NCBI GenBank assembly: GCA_002346225.1
Contig: DDYY01000056.1
Location: 78,557-142,556 of the forward strand
Length of the DNA: 64,000 nucleotides
From: Bacteroidetes bacterium UBA3022
GTDB taxonomy: Bacteria; Bacteroidota; Bacteroidia; Chitinophagales; BACL12
Direction: 5' to 3'
The notes beneath the pieces are model-generated. The model did not search any database. It worked only from the letters and a program-made list of their open reading frames with translations, and had not been told where the DNA came from. The position numbers were made by a program, and so were the translations under genes. Shown here one piece after another: positions 41,972-51,701 of this stretch (position 1 is its first letter; each line of letters starts with the position of its first letter).

Positions 41972-43051
41972 TTAATTACAGAATGGAAACCCGGGCTTAC
42001 TTTGATCGGGGGTGAAGTTATGCCCTCCGGTAATGCTGCTGCATCCTATGGAATCGCGGGTTTGAATGCTTACCGGGTAGATGCCGCTGATTTTGGTAAA
42101 GCGCGTTGAAAAAAGGCCCAGCCCACCTTCCACATTGGTATAGACATCGGTAACCTGCCCTTCCGTGATACCCAGGGTAGATGCATTGAACAGCTGGTAA
42201 GTATAAATATCTTCTCCTCCTGCTTCCACAATAAACTGGACAGAATCGGGAATGCGAATATTATAGATATCCGGATCCGGAGGGAAAGCATCGGCCAGGA
42301 AGTTGTAAAACTGAGATCCTGCAATGTCTATGGTTAATGGTTCATTCGGATCCCTGTCGATGGTAGTATACTCTTTTCTGAATTTCCAGTCAATATCACC
42401 GCTACCGGTTATTACAATGCTATCACCGCTTTGAAAATACCTGGCGTCCCTGTAATGGAAGCGCAAGGTGATATCGTATATAGCTGCATCTCTTGCATTC
42501 AGGAATCCAAACTGGTAGGTTCCAAATGGATTCAAGGCAAAGAACTGCGGAAATATTGCGTCCTCGTTCGGACGGGTAATTTTGAAATCATCGATGATTT
42601 GCGTGGTGGCGGTGGTTACTTTTCCTGTTTCCGTATTTGTTGCCACTACCCTGTAAGCCCTATCCGGACTGATTTCGGTTTTCAAACGATAGAGAATATT
42701 CGGAATATTGGCAAAAATACCGGTAGTGTCTTTGCTCAGACCAACGGTATCACCGTCTATGCGCTCAGTCGTAAATGTATTGACCACGTTGCCGTTCTCG
42801 AGTTCTTCCACGATAACCGTCAACTCCGGTCCGTAATAAATGGCATTGGGATCCTGTGCCAGTGTGATGGCATCAATCTGATCGGAGATAAATGCCCGAT
42901 TAATCCGGATATAGTGCACTGAATCTGCAGCATCCAGCAATCCGTACAGTACGGGTGTTTCTTTAAAATCGGCGTTCAAATCGAAATCAGTAGAGCAGGA
43001 TTGGGAAATCCATACGCTCACTACCAACAATACGGGCAAAAAATATTTCAT
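41972..43051 (-). CDS. Bacteroidota lipoprotein, paralogue of the 44071 gene
   Basis: A 359-residue lipoprotein with signal KYFLPVLLVVSVWISQSC; the Cys would be lipidated. The rest is beta-rich with no recognised domain. Several blocks are shared with the gene at 44071-45126: LLDAADSVHYIRINRAF, DTVGLSKDTTGIFANIPNILYR, and the ending GGLGLFSTRFTK. The shared pattern shows an old duplication. Function unknown; outer-membrane anchoring is likely. I start at ATG 43051; a TTG at 43060 would add three residues. It is the last gene of a run of five exported proteins. Confidence 0.8.
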   Translation of the reverse strand: MKYFLPVLLVVSVWISQSCSTDFDLNADFKETPVLYGLLDAADSVHYIRINRAFISDQIDAITLAQDPNAIYYGPELTVIVEELENGNVVNTFTTERIDGDTVGLSKDTTGIFANIPNILYRLKTEISPDRAYRVVATNTETGKVTTATTQIIDDFKITRPNEDAIFPQFFALNPFGTYQFGFLNARDAAIYDITLRFHYRDARYFQSGDSIVITGSGDIDWKFRKEYTTIDRDPNEPLTIDIAGSQFYNFLADAFPPDPDIYNIRIPDSVQFIVEAGGEDIYTYQLFNASTLGITEGQVTDVYTNVEGGLGLFSTRFTKISGIYPVSIQTRDSIGCSSITGGHNFTPDQSKPGFPFCN

Positions 43052-43164
43052 CGGGCGCAAAGATACATTTTAGATAAGACCTTGTGACATACCTGTGTAA
43101 AACAAAACGCGAACTTCGGATTCAACCATATAAGTCTGGCAATTAAAGTGGTTTGCTTGCCGGG

Positions 43165-44001
43165 TCACCGCATCACCTGCAGTGTTTTGTACCATGTTTG
43201 ATGATCAGCAGTGCGGGCTTCCAGCATATAGATGCCTTCAGGCAGTTGATCCACCTCCAGCAACAGTGTATTATCAGATCCTGAAAACTGTTGCGCTTCC
43301 CGGGTAAGCAGGAGTTGACCCATTTGATTGAAGAGAAGGAATTGGATAGTGCCGCTTGTTGCAGACTGCCAGGTGATGGTCACCCTTTCTGAGGCCGGGT
43401 TGGGCGCAATGACAGCCAGGCTCGAAAGGTCCTGTTCATTGATAGCAGTGACTACCTCACAAGCTTTTGGCATAAGGACGCCGGGAGGGAATGCATCCTC
43501 AATAGCACCAATATTGGGAATAGGCCATATATCATAGTGCAGAAGCTTATTGTCCGGACCGATCAGGGCAACAGTTGGGTAAGCGGCAGGACCGTACATA
43601 TTGCAGATATCTGCGCCATTGCCTTCCATTCCACTCCAGGAGGGGTAAGAAGTTAAGGGATCCAGACCGGCAGATTCGTTAAAGGCTTCCAGGTGATCAT
43701 TGGTTCCTCCGGCATCGCATTCGTTGCCCAGAACAATGACACTTCCGGAATTACAGCCGTACTTTTCATAGAATTCCTGAATCTTGGGAGCAGTAGCCAC
43801 GCAAGGGCCACACCAGTAGGCAAAGAAATCAATCAGCACGTACTTGCCTGCAGCAGTATATTCATAAAGGTTGTGTTCGGTCCCATCGATTTCAATTCCT
43901 GTAAAATCAGGCACCACTTCTCCGACTTCGTAATTCGTAATTTGTGCAACACCAGCGATTGGCAGCAGCATCAGAAGCATATTTACACAACGTTGAAGCA
44001 T
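43165..44001 (-). CDS. Secreted thioredoxin-like protein with T9SS sorting domain
   Basis: A 278-residue protein with signal peptide (1-19), a TlpA-type thioredoxin fold carrying WCGPC (63-67) and a type A T9SS C-terminal domain (about 195-278: IAPNPASERVTI ... LPEGIYMLEA ... YKTLQVMR). It should therefore be exported past the outer membrane, while most TlpA proteins stay in the periplasm. A cis-Pro after PAAYPTVALI is present, as required for thioredoxin. It lies between two paralogous lipoproteins. Redox repair of surface proteins or use as an extracellular oxidoreductase are possible roles. Confidence 0.88.
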   Translation of the reverse strand: MLQRCVNMLLMLLPIAGVAQITNYEVGEVVPDFTGIEIDGTEHNLYEYTAAGKYVLIDFFAYWCGPCVATAPKIQEFYEKYGCNSGSVIVLGNECDAGGTNDHLEAFNESAGLDPLTSYPSWSGMEGNGADICNMYGPAAYPTVALIGPDNKLLHYDIWPIPNIGAIEDAFPPGVLMPKACEVVTAINEQDLSSLAVIAPNPASERVTITWQSATSGTIQFLLFNQMGQLLLTREAQQFSGSDNTLLLEVDQLPEGIYMLEARTADHQTWYKTLQVMR

Positions 44002-44070
44002 ATTCCAAAGTTAGGAAAGGGTTTGTCTGCGTTTTGCAAAACAAGGGCGTTTAACACAAATATGACACAT

Positions 44071-45126
44071 TTATTGGCAATCCGGATAGCTTGGATTATC
44101 GGGAGACGGCAGAAAACCAAAGGCGCTCATTCCTTCACCACAAGCCAGTGAGTCTAGTGATCGTACCGATAGTGTTACCGAATCAACTTCCTTGAGGTAC
44201 CTGGAAGAAAAGATGCCGTAGCCACCCTGAATATTGGAATAGAGAGTTGTAGCATATAACTCATTGAATCCCAGCGTTGCAACATTGTTGAGGTACAGTA
44301 AATACATTTCTACTCCACCGGCATAGAACTGAAAGGTGAGGCGATCAAACTCTCTCACTGCGAAGGGTTCTTCTTTGAAGGCATCCCTGACAAAACTGTA
44401 AAAAGTGTTGGCTCTTAGTTCGAAAGCGACTGCACCCAGTCCGGATGTGCTATTCCCCAATCTATTGCTGAACATAACCCAGTCCTTGTACCTGGAGGAA
44501 ACTTCGCCGGAACCGGGATCTGTTTCGTTGTAATGCATGCGCAGTACCAGGTCGTAAATACGTGCATTTTCGGCATAGTTACAGGCATAAGTGATTTTGC
44601 CGGTATCGGTCAGATTGATGCCAAACTGATTGGGCACCGGAAACAATACATTGAACGATTTTACCGGAATGGTGCTGGCTGTGAGTGTATCCCCTCGCTC
44701 TATTCTGTGTACGAATAACCTGAGTATACCGACATCCGGCATGGTTCCCTGGTACCTATACAGGACATTCGGGGATGATTCGAAAATCCCATCGCTGTCT
44801 TTCGGTAATCCAACCGTATCACCCAGTATATAGGTGAAGGGAAATGTCTGTTGTAAAATATCGCCGTTCCAATGCTCGACCCAGACTTCCAGCTCCTGTT
44901 CCCTGTAATAATTATTGTCGGGATCAGTCAGGAGGGTAAAGGGACTTACACCTTCTTCTGCAAATGCTTTATGAATACGCACATAATGAAGGGTATCACC
45001 GACGTCAATTAAAGCGGTAACGAAGGTCTTTTCTTCATACGGAGCAGTAACCACAAAGTCATTGTTGCATCCTCCGACAGAAAGGATACAGACACTAAAG
45101 CAGATATATGGCAGTAGCCTGAACAT
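44071..45126 (-). CDS. Bacteroidota lipoprotein, paralogue of the 41972 gene
   Basis: A 351-residue lipoprotein: signal MFRLLPYICFSVCILSVGGC with lipobox VGGC. It matches its neighbour at 41972-43051 in several segments, for instance LIDVGDTLHYVRIHKAF, DTVGLPKDSDGIFESSPNVLYR and the ending GGYGIFSSRYLK. Beta-rich, no known catalytic motif. The start is the ATG at 45126. It follows the CRTAC1 paralogue at 45174 after 47 bases on the same strand. Function unknown. Confidence 0.8.
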   Translation of the reverse strand: MFRLLPYICFSVCILSVGGCNNDFVVTAPYEEKTFVTALIDVGDTLHYVRIHKAFAEEGVSPFTLLTDPDNNYYREQELEVWVEHWNGDILQQTFPFTYILGDTVGLPKDSDGIFESSPNVLYRYQGTMPDVGILRLFVHRIERGDTLTASTIPVKSFNVLFPVPNQFGINLTDTGKITYACNYAENARIYDLVLRMHYNETDPGSGEVSSRYKDWVMFSNRLGNSTSGLGAVAFELRANTFYSFVRDAFKEEPFAVREFDRLTFQFYAGGVEMYLLYLNNVATLGFNELYATTLYSNIQGGYGIFSSRYLKEVDSVTLSVRSLDSLACGEGMSAFGFLPSPDNPSYPDCQ

Positions 45127-45173
45127 GTGGTACCTAACTATACCGGGAAAGTAAGAATTAGTTCAGCACTTTT

Positions 45174-47441
45174 TCAATGCATGTTGTGCATGGAGTGATC
45201 CATTTCTGCCGCAGGCGCCAGTTGCCATTCAATAGTGCTATGGTCCACTTTACTCCATTCGGCTTTCCCTTCTTCTATCTTAACATAGGTGTTGACCGGT
45301 AATCCGGTGTAAACAGCCGTGGCGCCACCCGGCCACTGGATGGTTACTTCTTTCACACTTGCAGCCTTTCCTAAGCCGGTTTCCAACTGCATGCTTCCGG
45401 ATCCGAAGCTTCCTCCGGTTCGAACAGTCTGATATATGCTGCGTTCCGTTCCATCCGGAAGGCTGGCCACTATTTTCACACGTGCGCCAATGGCATCCTT
45501 GTTGGCTGTTGTTCCTACCAGCATTAAGGTAATCCACGCATTATCATTTCCGGGATTCAAGTAGCAAGCACCCTGAAAAGCAGCGCCCTGGTAACCACCA
45601 CCCATGTCTTCATAAATATCCTGGTCACCATCGTTGTCCAGATCGGCGAAGCCAATACCATGACCTTTCTGCAAGTGACCGAATCCTCCGGCAGTTGTGA
45701 TATCCTTGAAGTCAGAGCCGTTGTTATTGAGGAACATTTTATTGGGAACGAGCGATGTGTATTCCGGCGTACCTGTTCCCACATAAAGATCAATCCAGCC
45801 ATCATTGTTTACATCTCCATAATTGAATCCCATGGCGGCCATGGGTACTTCAATACCGGATGTACCGGACAAATTAGAAAATGTTCCATCTCCGTTATTC
45901 TTATAAAGGACAGATACTTCCCCTTTCAATGGCTGTTGCAACAGGTATGCTGCATTGTCATAGTCGGAAACACCTGCATCGTAGGTGAAAATGATGAGGT
46001 CTTCCCATCCATCGTTATTATAATCGAGGAACGTTAAAGGGAAGCTTTTCACGGGACCTACGATACCTGCCTGCTTACTGACATCTTTAAATTGTACTGG
46101 CTTGCCCTTCTCTCCCGTTACATTCTTTAAGAGAAAATTATCCTGTCCCTGAGAAGAAATGGCAATATCCATCCAGCCGTCGTTATCGTAATCGCCGGCG
46201 ACAACCCCTTTGGCAAAAACCGGAAGATTGACGCCTGCTTTCTGCGCTTGTTCTGAAAAAGTTCCATCGGCATTACTGATAAATAATTCGCAGGGGTATT
46301 TCTCCGTATTTCTTCGTGTTTCATTCCCTACGAAAATATCGAGCCATCCATCGTTATTAAAATCGGCAAACACTGCAGTTTGCGTCGGGTAGAGACTGAA
46401 CAGCCCTGAACTTTTCGTTACATCAGAAAAAGTACCATCGCCATTGTTGCGCAATAAAGAATTGGGCAATTTGCCGTAGTCATTCCACCATCCTCCACGA
46501 AGGATGAAAATATCCCTGAACCCGTCGTTGTTGTAATCGGCATGAATAAGATTGAGACCGCCGGTAATTCCGTTTAAGTTGGCTGCTTCGGTCTGCTCAG
46601 TAAAAGTGCCGTCGCCATTGTTGTGAAAGTAATGCAGCTGATCGTCCAGAAACCAGCTGCTGGTAACGATATCGATAAAACCGTCGTTGTCGAAATCCTC
46701 GGTTATGGCTCCGCCACTGGCACTGATAACATCCAGGTGGAGTGGAATTGCTGCGTTTTCGAAATAGGGAAAATCTACTTCAGATTCAAATGCTGACGGC
46801 GGTATCCGCAATGCGTCGGGAAGACTGTCGGGATAGCGCCCCAGGTTCATGGCTGCCACGTTCAACAGAAAAACAGAAGTGAGGTCTGCCTTATCTTCCT
46901 GCGCCAGCTCGGTATAGAGGTCATAAGCCTTAATCGTTGCTTCTCTTTCTGTATACATCGCTTCGGGAGCGATGGGAAGAATACAGGATTGCGCCACATG
47001 ATTGGAAATACAATTCTGCTGTTCTCCATAGCGCAGGTAGGCAATAGCCAATAGTTTACGGAATTGGAGTCGCTGTTCCTGTTGTAAATCCGAACCCTGC
47101 TGCTTCAGGGCTTCTTCGAGCAAGTGTATGGTTTCTGTCGTCTTGCCTGCCGATAAGCATTCGAAAGCCACATCATATACTACAGCAGGTTCGCCCTTTT
47201 CTTTTTGCAGGCGTTCCAGCATTCTTTCTGCCCGCAAGGTGCTGGCATATCTGTTATCCGGTTGCTGAAAGTATTCTTCCTGCAGTGCTGCCAGGTATTT
47301 TATCATAGCCTGATGATCGTCCATCCCCTCCGGCCATGCCACTGTATTTTGTGCAAATTCTTTTTGCTTCTTTCCGCATCCTGTTGATCCAGCAACAACC
47401 AGCGCGAATAAGCAAATGATTACGTTTTTCATACCATTCAT
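45174..47441 (-). CDS. CRTAC1-type FG-GAP lipoprotein with His/Met-rich C-terminus
   Basis: A 755-residue exported protein. The lipoprotein signal ends at AGSTGC. Residues about 30-200 are helical (TPR-like) and contain NCISNHVAQSCILPI, a paired-Cys motif conserved with the next gene. Then come FG-GAP repeats (EDFDNDGFID, ADYNNDGFRD, ADFNNDGWLD, GDYDNDGWMD, LDYNNDGWED, GDVNNDGWID, ADLDNDGDQD) and a UnbV/ASPIC domain (TGGSFGSGSMQLETGLG). The very end is MDHSMHNMH, rich in possible copper ligands. Start at ATG 47441 directly abuts the upstream stop; 47432 is an alternative. Role unknown. Confidence 0.85.
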   Translation of the reverse strand: MNGMKNVIICLFALVVAGSTGCGKKQKEFAQNTVAWPEGMDDHQAMIKYLAALQEEYFQQPDNRYASTLRAERMLERLQKEKGEPAVVYDVAFECLSAGKTTETIHLLEEALKQQGSDLQQEQRLQFRKLLAIAYLRYGEQQNCISNHVAQSCILPIAPEAMYTEREATIKAYDLYTELAQEDKADLTSVFLLNVAAMNLGRYPDSLPDALRIPPSAFESEVDFPYFENAAIPLHLDVISASGGAITEDFDNDGFIDIVTSSWFLDDQLHYFHNNGDGTFTEQTEAANLNGITGGLNLIHADYNNDGFRDIFILRGGWWNDYGKLPNSLLRNNGDGTFSDVTKSSGLFSLYPTQTAVFADFNNDGWLDIFVGNETRRNTEKYPCELFISNADGTFSEQAQKAGVNLPVFAKGVVAGDYDNDGWMDIAISSQGQDNFLLKNVTGEKGKPVQFKDVSKQAGIVGPVKSFPLTFLDYNNDGWEDLIIFTYDAGVSDYDNAAYLLQQPLKGEVSVLYKNNGDGTFSNLSGTSGIEVPMAAMGFNYGDVNNDGWIDLYVGTGTPEYTSLVPNKMFLNNNGSDFKDITTAGGFGHLQKGHGIGFADLDNDGDQDIYEDMGGGYQGAAFQGACYLNPGNDNAWITLMLVGTTANKDAIGARVKIVASLPDGTERSIYQTVRTGGSFGSGSMQLETGLGKAASVKEVTIQWPGGATAVYTGLPVNTYVKIEEGKAEWSKVDHSTIEWQLAPAAEMDHSMHNMH

Positions 47442-49718
47442 TTACATATGGTGATGTCCTTCCATTGAAGGATATGTAAAAGTAGGCAGTATCTCTGTCA
47501 CTGTATATTCTTTTGCGTTTTCTTCTACCAGAATTCTGCTATTGAAAGGAACATTCGTCCATTCCTGGGTAGTTCCCGAAACGGGCCATATTATCTTAAG
47601 ATCTACCCGTACCACATCACTCCCCAGTCCAGCATGAATGCGCAGTTCAGATGAGCCGAAACTTCCACCGGTAGTCATCTTTCTATAAATGCTGCGAACC
47701 TTACCTGCGCTATTTGTTACGGTAATTACAGCTTTAGCTCCAACGCCTTTACTGTTGGTTTCATCCCCTTTCAATGCAATACTCAGGTAGTTGGTAGCTG
47801 ATGTAGGATTGTCGTAGAGTACATTCCAGAAAAAATCGCCCTGCAGGGCTCCGCCCATAACAGCATAGATATCCTGATCGCCATCCATATCCACATCGGC
47901 GAAAGCCACTCCATGCCCTTTTTGCAGATGGCCGAAACCTCCGGCTGTAGTAACATCGTAGAAGCCACCATTACCATTGTTTTCGTAAACCATATTGGGA
48001 ATTAGTGCACGGTAGTCAGGAAATCCTGTTCCGAGGTACATATCGAGCCATCCATCGTTGTTTATGTCACCGTAATTGGAACCCATTGCAATAAGTGGAT
48101 ATTGCAAACCTGCCTCGGCCACTACATCTGTGAACGTTCCATCACCATTGTTCCTGTACAATGCAGGATATTCCACAGCTTGTTTGTTGCCCAGAAAATA
48201 GTCTGCAAATCCTTTTAAATTTCGATGAAACGAAGCAACGAAAATATCTTCCAGTCCATCGTTATTATAATCGAAGAACCAGCAGGGAAAACTGCCATAA
48301 GGTCCGTTGATATCTGCTGACTCAGTTACATCTTCAAATGTCAGTTCGTCGGTTTCAGTTAACATATTTTTTAATAATATATTACTGCCTTCATTGTCTG
48401 AAATAAACAAATCTACATCACCGTCGTTGTCATAATCGGCAGAAGCACTACCCTTGGCATAGACTTCCAGATCCACCCCAGCTTCCTCTGCCTTATCGGT
48501 AAAGGTTCCGTCGCCATTACTGACATACAATTCACAGGGATGATGCTTACTGCTTTTAGATGATTCATTACCAATAAAAATATCTAACCAGCCATCATTA
48601 TTAAAGTCTTCCATTCTTGCATTCTGTGTTGGATGCAAGCCCAGCAGACCGGCATCATAGGTCACATCTTCAAATGTTCCGTCGCCATTATTCCTAAGTA
48701 AAGAATTGGGCAGGCAACCCATACCCATGAACCAGCCGCCACGGAGCACCAATACATCGGATAAGCCATCATTGTTATAATCACCATGCAGCATGTTTAA
48801 TCCGCCGGGAAGTTTTCCCAAACCTGACTTTTTCGACCAGTCGCTGAAGGTGCCATCGCCATTGTTATGGAAGTAAGCGATACGCTCATACAATTGCCAG
48901 CCGCTGGTAATAATATCCGGATACCCATCCAAATCAAAGTCCTCAAAGCACACACCCCCACTTAAGGAGTTGAACGCAACGCCTGCCTGATGAGCTACAT
49001 CATTGTAACGCGGAATTTCCTTATCATTTTCAAACATGTATGGTGGTATAAGCCACTGTTCCGGAATGCTGTCGGGATACTGACCTAACGCCATACTTAC
49101 CACGTTTAGCACCCAGATATTCTCGCTACCTGCATTGGGATGGCGGTTCAGTAAATCGAGTAAAATTTCTTTTGCCTTTTCCGCACCGAAGGGTTCGTTA
49201 TGGATTCCCTTGCCTCTGATAGGAAAAATACAGGACTCATCAGTATGGTTTTTGAGGCAATTGGCAACCTCCCCGTAACGCATGTGCGCTATGGCGTAAA
49301 GGCTATTGATGTAATCCACAAACTTAGGAGAGAGTCGGCTGTCCTCTGTGAGGTCCGGCTGATTGCGAACTAATTCAAGAAACCGCTCGTAATACGGAAA
49401 GGATTTTTCATGTTCGCCAACATTCATATAACCCCGCGCAACAAATGCCAGCCACACAGCTTTATCGGCAGCATTTTCCGGTTCACCACGTTTCAGGAGG
49501 TGATCGAGGTTAGCACGGTTGCTGTATGGGTTAGCAGGAATATCTGTTAATGTTTGCATGTGCGCCAGGTAGGCAGCCATACCATCAATGCCCCGTGCCT
49601 TTTCAGTCATGGGAACTACAATATCTTTATTCTTACCAAGCAGTTTTCCTTTTAAGAACCATCCAGCACCAATAAGAACCACAAGAATAACAGTAAGGAA
49701 CAACCACTTTTTTGACAT
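47442..49718 (-). CDS. CRTAC1-type FG-GAP protein, paralogue, membrane-anchored N-terminus
   Basis: A 758-residue paralogue of the downstream gene, with the same order: a hydrophobic N-terminal segment (WLFLTVILVVLIGAGWFL) that looks like an uncleaved anchor, a helical TPR-like region with NCLKNHTDESCIFPI, seven FG-GAP loops (EDFDLDGYPD to ADVDMDGDQD) and a UnbV/ASPIC domain (TGGSFGSSELRIHAGLG). The C-terminus reads MEGHHHM, again His/Met-rich. Unlike its sister it has no lipobox, so one is probably anchored in the inner membrane and the other in a lipid layer by cysteine. It heads the five-gene run. The 213-base gap to panB is the likely promoter region. Confidence 0.85.
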   Translation of the reverse strand: MSKKWLFLTVILVVLIGAGWFLKGKLLGKNKDIVVPMTEKARGIDGMAAYLAHMQTLTDIPANPYSNRANLDHLLKRGEPENAADKAVWLAFVARGYMNVGEHEKSFPYYERFLELVRNQPDLTEDSRLSPKFVDYINSLYAIAHMRYGEVANCLKNHTDESCIFPIRGKGIHNEPFGAEKAKEILLDLLNRHPNAGSENIWVLNVVSMALGQYPDSIPEQWLIPPYMFENDKEIPRYNDVAHQAGVAFNSLSGGVCFEDFDLDGYPDIITSGWQLYERIAYFHNNGDGTFSDWSKKSGLGKLPGGLNMLHGDYNNDGLSDVLVLRGGWFMGMGCLPNSLLRNNGDGTFEDVTYDAGLLGLHPTQNARMEDFNNDGWLDIFIGNESSKSSKHHPCELYVSNGDGTFTDKAEEAGVDLEVYAKGSASADYDNDGDVDLFISDNEGSNILLKNMLTETDELTFEDVTESADINGPYGSFPCWFFDYNNDGLEDIFVASFHRNLKGFADYFLGNKQAVEYPALYRNNGDGTFTDVVAEAGLQYPLIAMGSNYGDINNDGWLDMYLGTGFPDYRALIPNMVYENNGNGGFYDVTTAGGFGHLQKGHGVAFADVDMDGDQDIYAVMGGALQGDFFWNVLYDNPTSATNYLSIALKGDETNSKGVGAKAVITVTNSAGKVRSIYRKMTTGGSFGSSELRIHAGLGSDVVRVDLKIIWPVSGTTQEWTNVPFNSRILVEENAKEYTVTEILPTFTYPSMEGHHHM

Positions 49719-49931
49719 AATGTATTATTAAAATCAGTGCTAAGGTACCCCTAATCAAATGGTTACGCGGTTTTGAAGTATAATAGTATTGTAATATTCC
49801 GGGTTAGATAAGTGGTATAGGTTAAATCAATAGACATGCTTCTTGTATTGGACGTTGCATCCTCCCGGAGCAATGTGTGCATCTGCTGAATTTAATCGTT
49901 AATCGTAACTTTCCACTTTAAAACCTAACCT

Positions 49932-50759
49932 ATGTCGTCAGCAAAAGATGATTTCTCCAGCGTAAAACGTGTGACCACCCACACCATTCAGGAAATGAAA
50001 CAAAAGGACGTTAAGATTTCCATGCTTACCGCTTATGATTTTTCGATGGCTCAGATTCTCGATGATGCAGGCGTGGATGTCTTGCTGGTTGGCGATAGTG
50101 CTTCGAACGTGATGGCCGGACATGAGACCACGCTTCCCATCACTCTGGATCAGATGATTTACCATGCGGCATCCGTTGTTCGGGCAGTTCAAAGGGCTTT
50201 GGTTGTGGTAGACCTTCCCTTTGGCTCTTATCAGGGCAATTCCAAAACAGCGCTGGATTCAACCATCCGAATTATGAAAGAATCAGGAGCCCACGCTGTG
50301 AAACTGGAGGGAGGCCGTGAGGTTAAAGAGTCTATTGAGCGCATACTTTCTGCTGGTATTCCGGTAATGGGACATTTAGGACTTACACCCCAATCCATTT
50401 ACAAATTCGGCACCTATACGGTCCGTGCCACAGAAGCTCCGGAAGCCAAGAAGTTGCAGGAAGACGCGCTCTTGCTGGAACAATTGGGTTGCTTTTCCAT
50501 TGTGCTGGAAAAAATTCCTGCCGACCTGGCGGGTGTTGTCGCTGCTTCAGTGGAAATTCCCATCATCGGCATTGGTGCCGGTAATAAAGTAGACGGACAG
50601 GTGCTGGTGATGCATGACCTCCTTGGTATTACCAAAGAATTCAAGCCCCGTTTCCTCCGACGCTACCTGAACCTGTACGATGAAATCAAAAATGGTGTGC
50701 AACAATATATTGCTGACGTCAAAAGCAAGGACTTCCCCAATGATATGGAGCAGTATTAG
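49932..50759 (+). CDS. panB: 3-methyl-2-oxobutanoate hydroxymethyltransferase
   Basis: First step of pantothenate synthesis: adds a hydroxymethyl group from methylenetetrahydrofolate to 2-oxoisovalerate. The 275-residue protein shows [36 protein letters not shown] (about 53-70) and the VKLEGG and [15 protein letters not shown] segments, all typical. No other pan gene is nearby. It diverges from the CRTAC1 cluster, with TAACTTTC at 49906-49913 (7 of 8 to a -7 box) 18 bases before the start. Its stop overlaps the next convergent stop in TTAG. Confidence 0.97.
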   Translation: MSSAKDDFSSVKRVTTHTIQEMKQKDVKISMLTAYDFSMAQILDDAGVDVLLVGDSASNVMAGHETTLPITLDQMIYHAASVVRAVQRALVVVDLPFGSYQGNSKTALDSTIRIMKESGAHAVKLEGGREVKESIERILSAGIPVMGHLGLTPQSIYKFGTYTVRATEAPEAKKLQEDALLLEQLGCFSIVLEKIPADLAGVVAASVEIPIIGIGAGNKVDGQVLVMHDLLGITKEFKPRFLRRYLNLYDEIKNGVQQYIADVKSKDFPNDMEQY

Positions 50760-51676
50760 CGGATGCTAATAGAGATGTTGCCGGTCTCGCGCTTTTTGCC
50801 CGGAATGTTCCAGGTTCCTGCATAGTAGATTTGGGTAGGGATAGCCAGTGCCTCCGTGTTTTGAATAACAACTTTCATGGTTACATCGAAATCGTAGACG
50901 AGATTGGATTCCCGGAGATGGTAGTTTCTGGCCATAATGCTGAAGTCGCTTCTGTTGAACCATGTTTCCATTTCCTGCAATACCACTTTGCTTTCTTTGA
51001 CATCGGCCTTTTTTACAATGGTAAATTTGTAGGCCGGTACGTGCTGATAAGTCACTGCGTCGATAGCATAATCGTAATAGCCCAGCATTTTTTTCTCAAA
51101 TATGCCCAGTTCATTTTTCACAAAGGGAATACCTGAAACCGGTTGTCCGGGATTGAACAACAGGGTCTTCAGCTGGTCTTTGCGCTTTTCCATTTTTGAA
51201 TCAGCCGATGGATGGTCGGAGCCGACAGCGGCTTCACTGGTGCAAACTGTATCAGCATACAGAAAGATATAGGCGAACAACCTGGCAGTGAAGTACTCCA
51301 TTTCTCCGTGTTTATCGAAAAAATCACCGCTGGTAGATGCCTGCTGCACCTGCATATGCCGACATCTCCCCTGCATAATCTGGCGAGCAGTATTGTTATA
51401 GCGCGCCTCTACAAGACCGTTCTTGTCGAAAAATCTGGCGTCTGTTGTGGAGGTATAGGTTGTCTGACGAAGGTTGCGGAATGCCTGATAGAAGGTAGTA
51501 TCCTCCTCCACCATTTCGATAAAACTGCCGATATCGAAACCTGATACGGTATCGCTGATGACCACGCTATCCAACTGAATGACCTTCAGCAAAAAAAGCG
51601 TATCGGTCTGCGCCTGTAGCGGGAAGCATCCGGCGAGCCAAAGGACAAAACAAAAGTGGTTTATCTTTATCTTCAT
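50756..51676 (-). CDS. Secreted protein of unknown function
   Basis: A 306-residue protein with signal peptide [21 protein letters not shown]. After it comes [43 protein letters not shown] in spirit: beta-strand then helix, reminiscent of the plug-like part after carboxypeptidase regulatory domains in some Bacteroidota secreted proteins. The C-terminal half is beta-rich ([14 protein letters not shown]). I do not recognise a catalytic motif. The start ATG is at 51676, only 25 bases from the divergent M1 peptidase gene; a minus-strand TAACTTTG box stands ten bases upstream. Confidence 0.7.
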   Translation of the reverse strand: MKIKINHFCFVLWLAGCFPLQAQTDTLFLLKVIQLDSVVISDTVSGFDIGSFIEMVEEDTTFYQAFRNLRQTTYTSTTDARFFDKNGLVEARYNNTARQIMQGRCRHMQVQQASTSGDFFDKHGEMEYFTARLFAYIFLYADTVCTSEAAVGSDHPSADSKMEKRKDQLKTLLFNPGQPVSGIPFVKNELGIFEKKMLGYYDYAIDAVTYQHVPAYKFTIVKKADVKESKVVLQEMETWFNRSDFSIMARNYHLRESNLVYDFDVTMKVVIQNTEALAIPTQIYYAGTWNIPGKKRETGNISISIR

Positions 51677-51686
51677 TATTCTTCAG

Positions 51687-51694
51687 CAAAGTTA
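51687..51694 (-). promoter_or_regulatory. Putative -7 promoter box of the secreted unknown gene
   Basis: Minus-strand TAACTTTG, an exact TAnnTTTG match, ten bases before the ATG at 51676. It would give a very short leader. The divergent M1 peptidase starts just eight bases away on the other strand. Confidence 0.4.
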
Positions 51695-51701
51695 AGCACT
51701 C

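Noticed and set aside
41940..41975. Sigma-54 promoter upstream of dnaK
   Set aside because: Minus strand has TGGCAT, but no GC element follows at the required spacing.
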